29,659 nucleotides of DNA from NCBI RefSeq assembly GCF_000003605.2, contig NW_003130356.1, positions 1,172,948 through 1,202,606 on the forward strand, written 5' to 3'. Positions 1 to 10,330 of this stretch are shown piece after piece (position 1 is the first letter of the stretch; each line of letters begins with the position of its first letter). Made by a program: the position numbers and the translations under genes. The stretch comes from Saccoglossus kowalevskii. Lineage: Eukaryota; Hemichordata; Enteropneusta; Harrimaniidae. The notes under the pieces were generated by a model. The model did not search any database and had not been told where the DNA came from. It saw nothing but the letters and a program-made list of their open reading frames with translations.

Positions 1-183
1 CTGTAAGGTAAAGTGAAAACCATCTTTACGAACCACAATCGCTGTGAAAAATGCACATTCACTTCGCAATTTTATAAAACATGCAATGGCGAATGAGATA
101 ATAAAACGTAATTATGAGGTCACTGCCACTTTAAAGCGTGTTGGCGAACGTAGATAAATACGCTGCTAATTAAACGGGAAACA

Positions 184-333
184 TTTAAAGCGGGAGGGTC
201 TTCACCTGCGCACGCGCGGGAATTGAGTCCCAAGCGACGATAACAACACACGCCAAAAACGCAAATGTTCATGGGTAGACGCTAGTTTGTAAACAATGAC
301 ACGCTATGACAGACGACGAGTCCCCGCTTTAAA
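184..333. mobile_element. MITE family 1, copy 1 (TTAA-flanked)
   Basis: 150 bp bounded by TTTAAAGCGGG and its inverse CCGCTTTAAA. Its interior (AATTGAGTCCCAAGCGACGA, then the ACAACACACGC and GGGTAGACGC segments) matches the reverse complement of the copies at 17656 and 20543. It is shorter than they are because the arm near 310-322 is truncated. TTAA at both ends suggests a piggyBac-type non-autonomous element. It lies in the last visible intron of gene B. Confidence 0.75.
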
Positions 334-534
334 GTGGGAACATTATGTAAAACATCTGCGTAAAACGATTTGGCACATGTAATCAAAATAACGGTCCGTA
401 TATATATATGGACTTCAAACGGAAGAATTGATTTATGTGTAGGGTCCAATTCGCCGCTACTCGGATTGAGATGCAAACAATTTCATTACATATGCACTAC
501 TATAGTTCACGAAGAATACGAGAAGTGTACTCAC

Positions 535-648
535 CCACGTACACTGAGCATAGGTCACCTGACCAAGATGTTGGACATGCGCAGCTGAAACCTGTTGACG
601 TCAGCGAACACACGCCGCCATTCTCACATGGATTTGGACTGCAGAAAC
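535..648 (-). CDS. Gene B exon 4: EGF3
   Basis: 114 nt, phase 1-1. Acceptor CTACACTACAG, donor ACGTGG|GTGAGT. One EGF-like module beginning FCSPNPC, then CENGGVC and a C-terminal CPTSWSGDLC; all six cysteines are present. It has neither the O-glucose nor the O-fucose consensus. It is preceded by a 3567-nt intron that contains a SINE and an (AAAT)n array. The donor leads into an intron running off the left edge. Confidence 0.9.
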
Positions 649-2682
649 CTGTAGTGTAGTAAAGTTTAACAATTGCGAATTTGATAATTCTGATAAATAA
701 TTTGACAATTGGGTCAAGCACAAAAGTTATTTCAATGATATGTTTCAAGAAGACATTCACTTGCGATTGACGTTTATTAATATCAAGATGTTTACGGGCG
801 CTTTAATTGTATAGTAAAACACCTGTCGTAGTATACCAATATTTCGCCTGATGGCTAAATTCTATGTCGTACACAATAACCTACTAGTACGCGTCGTATT
901 GCCTAACACGGATGGGGAGTAATCCCCATGGCAACTAGTTTTCATTTATAAAGCTATAATTCAAAAATGCTACGAACAAGGAAGATAATTCCAAAATGTT
1001 CACGTGCCAGCGATCTCTTTAATTGTTGTTATGTTAGCTATTATATAGTGATTATGACTAGTCTATGTTGAAGGCACTCGGTTGCGCTTCCCTAATAATT
1101 ACGATGCCTCCTTATATTGCAGTCGGCATTCCATTCACGTCCTACTGCTACCAACATTTACGCAGTAATTTCCTGCCAATTACATGAACACATTGGTAAC
1201 ATATTTGTTACGGTACTGAACGTTCACTCTCATTTCCTGACAGTCGTTGATGATCAAAGGACGCTGTAATTAAACTTGTCGTGATATTTTATTTGTTTAC
1301 GTCACAACATTTTTTTTAATTCCACTAAACGTTTAAGTGACTCGAAAAAGTCATACTGCAATTTCCGCAATACGTCATTTGTTTTAGTGAATCGAATTGA
1401 TGGTCGTCTTTGTAAGGTCACGTGTACTCCGTTATATAAATTTCAAATGCGTTTTTGTTTTGTTTTTTATTATTTTTTATTATTTTTTGTGCCAGGCGAC
1501 AGTTCCGGACATTCAGTGTCACTGTTGTCTCCCCTGAATGTTTTTGTATGTGCAAATTGCAAGTGCTAGTGACGACACCTAGTGCATTTTGCCACAGGAG
1601 TCATATTCATGTTTGGGACTGCATGACAGGGCTGTGTGGCCATCTCTCTGTCAAATGGCAATTTGTAATACGCTATCCTGGCGTCAACCAGGCCCGGTCG
1701 AACACAAGCACCTGCGGACCTTAACCAAGGTTCCCCAAAGTCGTTAGTGAATGAATCTCGGCCAGTGGAATTGGCCTTCCCATTGAGTCTGTGGTACACT
1801 CACCCAGGGTAGGGGTCGACCCTTTTGATGTTCAGCCTAAGGTAGGATTTGAACTTGGGTCTACCGATCATGAGTCTGATGCGACAACCACTTTGCTACC
1901 AGTGATCAAATTTCCAAATTTTAGTATTGTTCTTTATCAAATGTAATTAATCTTCATAATCAAGTTATGCCGATACATTAGGTATTTTTTTGTAGTTTAT
2001 TAAATGTCTCACGAATACCATAGATTAATATTAATCCACGGCGTTCCATTAAATCCTAACGGATCTATTGTTTCTGTGACCATTATTTATACCAAGTATA
2101 ATTCCTATAGCTATATGTTGTTTTCCGCAGTGAACAGAACAATTAATTTAAAAACGAGAAGACCTAAATGTATTGGTGTTCGCAAGTCGTATTTGAAACC
2201 CAAACGAGTAGCGCTTGTCATTTAAACAATGTAATAAGTGTGTCTTCGAAACGATGTATAAAACTATTTGTTTGCAAGAATAAACTACAGGCCTTCACAT
2301 ATATGCATACTAACACGTTTAGAAGAAGTTATGCAAATTTTGTCATACACCACAATAGCTAAATATTAGCATAAAATAAACATACGGTAACCTGTCACCC
2401 ATCAGGTTCAGTTGTAAATGTTTTAAAACAAGAAATCATATATTACCTCCTGAGTAAGTGCAGTGATAATTTTATGTTGGAATGTGATAAATGAATAAAC
2501 AAATAAATTATTTTAATAAGCTATTAAGCAAATAAAAACAATTTAATAAACAAGCAACATGGCTAGCAAACAAATAAACGCACAAGTAAAGGCAAGCACA
2601 ACACAAAGAAACAAAAACAAGCAAGCAAATAAAATAAATAAATGAATAATCAAACAAATAAATAAATAAACAAATAAACAAA

Positions 2683-2733
<51 letters not shown>

Positions 2734-2746
2734 ACAAATAAACAAA

Positions 2747-2805
<59 letters not shown>

Positions 2806-2818
2806 ACAAATAAACAAA

Positions 2819-2917
<99 letters not shown>

Positions 2918-2922
2918 ACAAA

Positions 2923-2957
<35 letters not shown>

Positions 2958-2961
2958 CAAA

Positions 2962-3022
<61 letters not shown>

Positions 3023-6000
3023 ATAGTTTTTTTTTAATAAATGCCAACTATAGCAAATCATATATAATCAGTATGCTGGGTAATATTATCAATTATTTTC
3101 TCAAAACTTATATCATTTCACCAATGTAATATATATGCTTGAATTGGAGATTGGGCGGACTGTCAAACATGTCACTTTAAATTACAGTGGGTTCCGCTAT
3201 TTCTATAACACTTTGAGTAAGATCTCCAGTAAAGTGATCAATGATAGCACAATATAGGTCTTGTTTCTGGAGATAAATATAAAAACGGCTGCGATAACCG
3301 AACGCGCGTCGCGATGGCAAAGACATATGTTAATTGTCACACACGTGATTTCAGTATTTGCACATACGCTGACTGTCGCTGTTTAAATGCAGCACAATAA
3401 CTATTATATATCTTTTTATTTAACCGGTAAAGGCCAAAAAAATGTAAAATTCCGTACGTTTCAAATTAACAACCAAGGCATTCAGCGCATATCAAAACAT
3501 TTGCCGTGTTTGGATTACAAAGGAAACACAGGAGTCCATCTGCCATGTTATAAAATAGGGAACAAAGAACTGCAAAGTTGCCACCAGTAACGTGAGAAAG
3601 ATATTCGCCGCATCTACAAACAATTCATTCACTGCCATTGCATTCAGTGATCTATCAATGGAATATGGTACATACCATTTATCATATAGGCTCAACTATT
3701 TGTATATGTCACATATGAGAAGATTTAATCTGCTTTTACATATTTTGATATATATATATATATATGATGCAATAGCTAATAATGAAAATGAGGGTATCAA
3801 TCATTACGCGACATTGCTGTCTTTTGCTGGCATGCTATAATTATTGGACAATTTAGACAGTACTATGTAGGTCAGATGATTACATAAATATTGCCATGTA
3901 GGTCAAAAACAGGGCAACTTCGTGCGTGCTCATTCAATGCAATACTAATAGCTAATATTACTATACATCGTATGCAAATTTACTATCACGAAAATGTGCA
4001 TACCTAAGTATATAAAACACATCACGCATGACATACACCTTTCCTAGCAACGAGTTTGTGCGGTGCTTGATATCGCATGATGGTTGGTTCACCCGGACAT
4101 ACCATACGTGTTATGAGAATAGTATGCGTAACATATATCCTTCCGCCATACCGCAAGTAAAACTAAGTCCCAGGTGGTTTCCGTCTATTCACTGTTATTA
4201 GAAGACTCTACTTACTTGACTGGGTTCCACAAAATGGTCCCTCCCATCCAGGTTGACAGAAACAAGTGTACCCAAACGTAGTTGATTGACATTGACCTCC
4301 GTTCAGGCATTGGTTGACTTCGCAGTGATTAATTTCTAGTAGGTAATTAATAAGATATATGTCGTGCGTTAATGCATGGTAGTTATTCCAAAAAAGAATG
4401 TTTGCCTTCCAAGTTAATGCATCCCGTTGTACATATATATTATCCCATATACCAGTTCAGTGTAACAAAGTGGTTTTATAATTTCTATATCTCCCAATTA
4501 TGCAATTGATGGGTCCATGAATGCGATTTAACTTTTGACAACACAAAATACGTCAATATCTCAACATGTTTGTGGTTTTACACAATATCATTTAGTTATT
4601 AAGAATTATATTATTTCAGAGTATTCTGGTAGTTTTAGATGTTAGCAAAAACACGTTTGTAATATAAAGCCGCACGTAACCGAGACGTCATTTCAATTTT
4701 TTCCAACCTCAACCTCTCCGAGCACAAACTTTTGTTTTACACATCTCACGTTCAAGTGTGTTGATTTGTCATTGATTGTGAAATGGTCACGGCCAGCATT
4801 GACTCAAAAATTACTATTACTATGTTACAAATTCATTCTCGATCTTGTAAATATAGTAATGGTTATAAAATAATCGCAATAGGGAAAACCAACAGTTATC
4901 TGTATGCTGTACAAATGTACCAGATGATTTATGATGTCTTGAAAACACGCTCACAACTTACGATCATTGTGTTATATTTTAGCCTTTGTAAGTTTCCAAA
5001 GGTTCGGAGCAAATGAACTATACGAATTACTATACGAATTAAATAAATTTATTTGTGTCACTGGAGAAACTACTTCTATCCAATCAACTGTACAGTTCAT
5101 CAAGTTGAAGTTCGATCGAACAATGGCCTATTTCAGACAATCTGTGTACATTTTACTCCACAAACACTATATGTCTAAGTCCCAGGCATTAATTATTGTC
5201 ATAATATTTTAACTGAAATACTCAACAGTATGAATATTTAAAGTAAGGGCATACATTCCCTCTACTCTCACTACAACATATGCGTCTTAATTTACAACAA
5301 AGCCAGTGGAAAATAACTTAAGTACATTATTACGAGGTAGGTATTGTCACATTTAGTAATTACAAAGACCGAATTCTCTAATTACTTACTAAACACATGG
5401 CATCCAATGCACAAACAAAATGTCAGTGATTATTATCTTTCTAAAATATTTCGACGCATGTCTTTAATTAGCATATAATCCGTAGGAATATGCACAGCTG
5501 TTTCTGTTTCCACTAAACCGGGGGAATGCAATGCAACAAATTACATCAACGGCGTATTCATACAAATACAGTATACCAGTATTCTCCCAAACTCATACTG
5601 GTGAGAATTTTACAAGCGAAGATCAAATAACCTTCTGGTAAATCGCACCCTCTCGCGACGAAGCGCTTCTATGACGTGAATGACGTCACATAAAAGCTGT
5701 TCTAATCGTGTGAATCGCTGTGATTTGTAGTTGTCAATCAATGAAGACGTTTTTGTAATATTTGTTATGTAATAGTTGACGAAAAACTACACAGTTGAAC
5801 ATGAGGCGATTAGGTGCCGTACGCGAGCGCCGGTTCGAGCACGCACGCAGTACGTATTTACTATAATTAGACATAGTCTTTACCTTGCCGTTTATTCGGT
5901 GTTATTTGCTTACAGTTGAACATGGTGTTCGATTTGAAGGACACTGTCGTCTCCCATATACGTTATTCTGACGTCACATAAGCGTTCATCACCGGAGGGC

Positions 6001-9000
6001 GCAATTTATGGAATTGATGTATTGTTGGCAATGTACGAGTTTTGTTCAACCTACGCGACGTTAAACTGTTCGAGAAAACAGCATTGCTTTTGAGAATAAA
6101 GCGTCATTATATTTGCGGTTAAACGTCATTACATTCAGTCATTGGCGCTCATAAATTATCATATTCGTGTATAAAACGTGTATTACAATTTATGATACAA
6201 CATAAAAACACGGATTCGTGGATCATTATTATGTGTTACTTACCTATCATAGTTTGACATGTATCCCCGGTGTGAAGCGACCCACACTGACATCTGTACG
6301 TACCCAGCGTGAAGCTAGTTACATAACACGTTCCCCCGTTCTGGCATGGATATGAATTGCAAGGATTGTTACCTGAAATACCAAAAATAGGTTATTGTTA
6401 CATTTGACATTGCAACACAAATTTGAAAATGATAAATGTTCCATAAAATACAGTCGGTAACAGATTTTAAAAAAATGGTGTCTGATTGATTGGTTGTATT
6501 TTATTTTTCCACGTCTAAGTATTCAACTAGCGATTTAACGTGAACTGCAATTAAAAAAACTACGCGGTGCGTCTTATTTCAAGAAATTGACATGGTTTAT
6601 TAAAACATAAAATATTCATAAATAAATAGCAACTGTCCGTTATTCAAAAGTAGACAGTATAACGAGGATAGAAGGTCAGTAAAAGTGGAACATGACTACA
6701 ATGCCGGTGAAGATCAGTTACCAGTAACTATTAATAACGTTTCGCGCCCTCATATGTAACAGATTGAGGTCACCCCAAAAGAGGTCACGCTATATTCCCG
6801 TGTTGATATCGCTTACAAATTCAGCCACACCCGCGTGAGCTAACATAATTTGAAATAATTATTTTTGTCATCACCTTGTATGACTCGTACAGTGAATGTA
6901 CAATTATTAGTAAAGCAAAAATGTAACGCAGGTACATGCAAACATTATGAGTAGATATTATATTCCCTGCCATTTGTACATATCAAACGTACACCGCGTA
7001 CGTATTTGTAGATTGCGGAGTCAACATGATGGCGTTGTAAACAAAGTATACGTCGGGCGTGGCAACAAACTACACAACTCGTTTCAATTAGTTCTCAAAT
7101 TTGAACATATGGGTATATAATCCCACTCTTCCACATTCATGTTTTCCCACCCCAAATGTGTGTGTGCATTTTTTCCATTTTTTTTTTCAAATTCGGCGTT
7201 GATCAGCTACAAAACTGCGGTGCTAAAAACTTACTTCAGTAAACATTACAATCAAAATATAAGAGTATTTTTATTTTCCATTCTACTCAAACGTACATAA
7301 TGCGAACATTGTATATACAACAAAGCCCCAGCTATTTTACTTTGTCTGGTTAAATGCCATGTTTTAGGTTACGGATTGCAGCAGTATAGCCCTAACATAA
7401 ATGAATAAAATACAGTCAACAAACAATGCCATCTAAAACCACCGGGATGACAGCATAATGCGCCATTTCCTTTTGGGGCTTTTAAGATTAGCAGTTCTGC
7501 TGAACAGCTCGTCCTGATAAAATGAGTACATTATGCCATGGAATTCCACGCAGATTTATTCGTTTAAGGCACCAATATACTAGTATATGAATTGATTTTT
7601 TTTTCTAATCTGAGCTGTTTAATAATAAACGTTTCACTCTGTACTATAAAAAACAATGAAATGAATTCAACCTCCGAGAAACGTATCTACCTGTGAGTGA
7701 AATAAACACATGACGTACGTGACTGGCGTCAATATGTCTAATTCATCGATATTTCATAGACATATATCCTTTCCCGGATAAGGGCGTGTATTCATATACG
7801 ACGCCACCTCTCGTAAAGACCCATCTACTGACTAATACATGGTGCATATTGAAATTGCGATGCAATGTGTGGAGCGCAAAGTTCATTATAGGCCGCGATT
7901 TTGTGGTTTTTACGCATTTAACATCATTTTGTTATTGGTCATAAATTGTTGCGATCCTAAATCAAATTGTATCCGTACGATGTCACATTTTTCAGTAGGT
8001 CAAGCATTTTTTTTTTAAATAATCAAATATAAAAAACATTGAGATTGCATATTATTTAAAAAGTCACCATCCATGATCGTGTGCAAGCATGAGGTATAGT
8101 GCATGACACTTCTCAATATCATCAATAAATATGTTATATTTTTATTCAATGTAAATTATTCTGTATAGCATGCAGTACGATATTGTGAATACTAAATATG
8201 TTTTGACGGTATCGTATCAGGTGACCACAAAGTGCGACACTGTGACATATTTCCCGTTGAGACATATGTAAAAGGGGGATTTTGGTAAGTCATTAATCTG
8301 ATGGGTCTGATGGTCTGCCTGTTAGATGTTAGGTAGCATCTTAGGCAGAATCGTCTAAGTAGCTTCGCCCTGACTCCATGCTTCTGAACGGAAAACACAT
8401 TTCATTAGGCATCACGGAGAGATAATGTTTCTGCACTTCTGATTAGAGACGTCTATTATTATAAATTGGTTATTCGGTTCGTGAATATCAATGAGCGAGT
8501 TCTATTCATTGTCAGACACGTAATGGGTTACCACCACTTAACGTCATGAGAGACGACACTATTAATGGGGACTTCTGTAAAGATTGATTGACAACACGAA
8601 CCACGAGAGTCGTCTGGGAATTCGACACATTGAAACAACTAGGATGTGATGAACTGATGTACTATAACGATAAACATAAACTTCAATCAGTACACTAAGC
8701 GGACCCGAAAAAACGGACGTTATGAATACAACGATATTGATTGAATAATTCACCAACGTAATAATATTGGAAAAGCAAGTATTTAGTTTTTAAACCCCCA
8801 TTTTTTTCATCATTGTATTCATCACCTCTTAATTCAATACAGTTAGTCTGTTTCATAATGTTAACTCCCTTCTTCCCCTTTTCATCCATACATTATATCC
8901 TGTCATCGGCGATAACTGGCTCGACATAGCCTGTTGGACAGATTCCATGTATATTACTTATTTTCCAGTAACGTCGATTTTTAACAATTCGGTAATAATT

Positions 9001-10125
9001 ATCTATCGTATTGATTTTTTGTGGGAATTCGTATAATGCCTAACAACCACTGGCAGTTATTATTGGGCGTCAAATATTAGCAACATCCAGAACGATCTAT
9101 AGTTTGAAGGAATATGGTTGAAATTGTATGTCACCGATATTCGACGTCTAATACTGACTATTTGACTACGTGTATTATATAACGACGTGTAACGTATTTA
9201 GACGAAACAATTGAATATTAACAGTTGTGACGTAATAATTCAGCGCTGAATCGACAACAGTATTATACCCAACCCATGTACTCTTCTCTAACTGACTAAC
9301 GCCCTGGACAAAAACACATATGTGTCATGAAAAATGAAAGCGTTATAATATAATTGATTGATTGTGTTGACTTTATTCTGCGCGAACGAAAATACCGGGA
9401 GAAGATAAAACCTGCGGCTGTGCAACCTAAAAGGTCAGAGGTCGGACTGTGCAACATATAATACAACGGAATAATCGCAATATTGTGGAGTTAAAAAAAT
9501 ATTTATATTATAACTATAATTTGTAGTTGTAATGCTCCTCAATTAGTTAGCAATATTACAAACGATATCGCCTAAAATCATAATTGTAATATCTATGCTG
9601 CATATGAGTTAAAGTGAATGAATGAATAAATAAATAAATAAATATAATTATTCCCCATTTTGTGTAGTTATAGTATTACGCAGTTGTAACATCGGACTGT
9701 ATCGTTCAGAGGTGAGATAGCATCTGTTGGGGATACTGGATGCGCTATGATATTGCAGCGTTCCATAAATACCCACCATGCTGGTATGTAATCACCTCAT
9801 TGTTGGCCAATATGGCCAGTATCTCCACGTTTTAACACTGCTCGTTTCGCTGTTCTTAAACTGTGAAATGTGAGCGTGGTTGGTTGGAACAGTACCGGGC
9901 TTTGATTACACACTAATGACACTCATGGCCGAATTGCGTAAACGCGTGTATGTGTGTGATGTATGGTGGCGGGTGTTGTTGTTACTATGCTAATGTATAC
10001 CATACATCAGTGTACGAGTGGCTGTGCTTACCTTGCGCGTTCACCTCGTTGATGTAGTGACAGAGTAGAGCTAAACAAACACACAACGCCGCGATGTATA
10101 CGTTCCTTGAGACAGATAGATCCAT
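535..10125 (-). CDS. Gene B: secreted EGF-repeat protein, 5' part (signal peptide + 3 EGF), continues beyond left edge
   Basis: Gene-level entry. The visible exons are 10125-10032 (signal peptide), 6372-6244 (EGF1), 4335-4216 (EGF2) and 648-535 (EGF3). All junctions are phase 1 and in frame. The visible part of the protein is about 155 residues: an N-terminal secretory signal followed directly by six-cysteine EGF-like modules. A donor after EGF3 shows that it continues past the left edge. The likely role is an extracellular adhesion, matrix or ligand-type protein; EGF arrays of this kind occur in fibropellins, Notch and its ligands, and many invertebrate cell-surface proteins. No DSL, laminin, CUB or LNR module is visible, so no family name is justified. 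It lies downstream of gene A on the same strand, about 4.8 kb away. EGF1 shares a TCYVTS stretch with EGF13 of gene A, which suggests that the two genes are tandem paralogues. The exon structure is secure; the function is inferred. Confidence 0.85.
1438..1448. repeat. SINE target-site duplication, left copy
   Basis: aaatttcaaat. It matches the right copy at 1908-1919 with a one-base indel and abuts the A-rich tail. Confidence 0.6.
1449..1907 (-). mobile_element. tRNA-derived SINE with target-site duplication
   Basis: Read on the minus strand, the head at 1903-1845 is tRNA-like: an A box TAGCAAAGTGG (1898-1888), a CAT in the anticodon position, and a B box AGTTCAAATCC (1855-1845). A non-tRNA body of about 350 bp follows, ending in an A-rich tail of AAAAAATAAT-type repeats (about 1489-1451). 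Near-identical 11/12-bp flanks (aaatttcaaat at 1438-1448 and aaatttccaaat at 1908-1919) fit LINE-mediated insertion. It is within the gene B intron between EGF2 and EGF3. Confidence 0.8.
1908..1919. repeat. SINE target-site duplication, right copy
   Basis: aaatttccaaat. It abuts the tRNA-like head of the SINE and pairs with 1438-1448. Confidence 0.6.
2628..3024. repeat. (AAAT)n microsatellite, about 400 bp, with AAAC variants
   Basis: Nearly continuous AAAT tetranucleotides. AAAC variant units occur as pairs 8 bp apart (2671/2679, 2735/2743, 2807/2815), which gives a 64-72 bp higher-order spacing. A single break of register lies near 2957-2966. The flank 2490-2627 is a degraded AAAY-rich version. 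Long minus-strand open frames here (repeats of YLFI) are products of the repeat and not genes. Confidence 0.95.
4216..4335 (-). CDS. Gene B exon 3: EGF2
   Basis: 120 nt, phase 1-1. Acceptor CCTACTAG, donor TCAA|GTAAGT. One EGF-like module, spacing C1-4-C2-5-C3-8-C4-1-C5-8-C6, with CLNGGQC and a C-terminal CQPGWEGPFC. C1-C2 reads CEVNQC, so the usual Pro before C2 is missing and there is no O-glucose site; C2-C3 lacks the Ser/Thr needed for O-fucose. The six cysteines, splice sites and frame are intact, so the exon should be functional. Confidence 0.9.
4336..6243 (-). other. Gene B intron between EGF1 and EGF2
   Basis: 1908 nt. It contains the family 2 inverted-repeat element (5639-6008). Two short plus-strand open frames near 4783-5212 show no recognisable domain. 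Confidence 0.75.
5639..6008. mobile_element. MITE-like inverted-repeat element, family 2 (about 370 bp)
   Basis: The left end TAAATCGCACCCTC with GACGAAGCGCTT is mirrored at the right end by the inverse of TAAATTGCGCCCTC with GATGAACGCTT, followed inward on both sides by a TGACGTCA palindrome. TA may be the target duplication. The interior has a 13-bp direct repeat (5791 and 5912) and no ORF. It lies in the intron between EGF1 and EGF2 of gene B. The transposon superfamily is unknown. Confidence 0.6.
6244..6372 (-). CDS. Gene B exon 2: EGF1
   Basis: 129 nt, phase 1-1. Acceptor TATTTCAG, donor ATAG|GTAAGT. It encodes one EGF-like module: six cysteines with C1-4-C2-5-C3-11-C4-1-C5-8-C6 spacing, starting NNPCNSYPC. 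CNSYPC fits the O-glucose consensus C-x-S-x-P-C, and CQNGGTC fits the O-fucose consensus C-x4-T-C. The C3-C4 loop (11 residues) is three longer than the usual eight here. The flanking introns are long (3659 and 1908 nt). Confidence 0.9.
6373..10031 (-). other. Gene B first intron
   Basis: 3659 nt between the signal-peptide exon and EGF1, the usual place for intronic regulatory sequence in animal genes. Apart from a short (AAAT)n at 9617 I see no repeat or exon. The open frames in it are short and lack domain signatures. Confidence 0.7.
9617..9643. repeat. Short (AAAT)n microsatellite
   Basis: About six AAAT units in the gene B signal-exon intron. It has the same unit as the large array at 2628-3024. 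Confidence 0.8.
10032..10125 (-). CDS. Gene B exon 1: start codon and signal peptide
   Basis: The ATG at 10125-10123 lies in a good context (AAA before it, G after it). A TGA eighteen bases upstream in the same frame makes it the first possible start in this frame. The exon encodes 31 residues and the first base of codon 32: a short N-region (MDLSVSRN), a hydrophobic core rich in Ala, Leu, Cys and Val, then a polar end EVNAQ. A signal-peptidase cut after VNA is likely. The donor reads CAAG|GTAAGC and is phase 1, joining in frame to the GT that opens the first EGF exon (GGT, Gly). It is too short to stand out as an ORF and was found by pairing the hydrophobic segment with a phase 1 donor. Confidence 0.88.
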
Positions 10126-10323
10126 TTTGACTAGTGTTATTCACATCGTCAATGCTAAAACAGTACTCACAACACACAACAGCGGCGGCTGACGATCAAC
10201 CGGTTGCTAGTAACGCGCAGAGTACACCGTAACGGCTGGCTCGCTGGCTGGCTGCAGCTGTTTTGCTTGGCTCATTAATATTCAATCGCGGTACATCGCG
10301 CGTACGTTGACCTGAGGTGGATA

Positions 10324-10330
10324 TTATATA
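10324..10330 (-). promoter_or_regulatory. Candidate TATA box of gene B
   Basis: TATATAA on the minus strand, about 200 nt upstream of the gene B start codon. The implied transcription start is near 10295 and the 5' UTR would be about 170 nt. Such a leader would contain several upstream ATGs, including an ATG-TGA start-stop at 10146-10141. The region is AT-rich, so a chance match is possible. Confidence 0.25.

Larger units (their letters stand above)
649..4215 (-). other. Gene B intron between EGF2 and EGF3
   Basis: 3567 nt. It holds the SINE (1449-1907) and the (AAAT)n array (2628-3024). No EGF cysteine pattern or other exon was seen in the remaining sequence on either strand. Confidence 0.75.

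Noticed and set aside
282-476. Short open frames across the left-edge MITE and intron
   Set aside because: They overlap a mobile element and a gene B intron, and have no domain.
1845-1903. tRNA gene on the minus strand
   Set aside because: Pol III boxes are present, but the arms do not pair well as a cloverleaf and the sequence continues into a SINE body, tail and target duplication.
2508-3061. Two long minus-strand open frames of 172-179 codons made of YLFI repeats
   Set aside because: They are the translation of the (AAAT)n microsatellite. The tetranucleotide gives a four-residue repeat in every stop-free frame, with no start context or domain.
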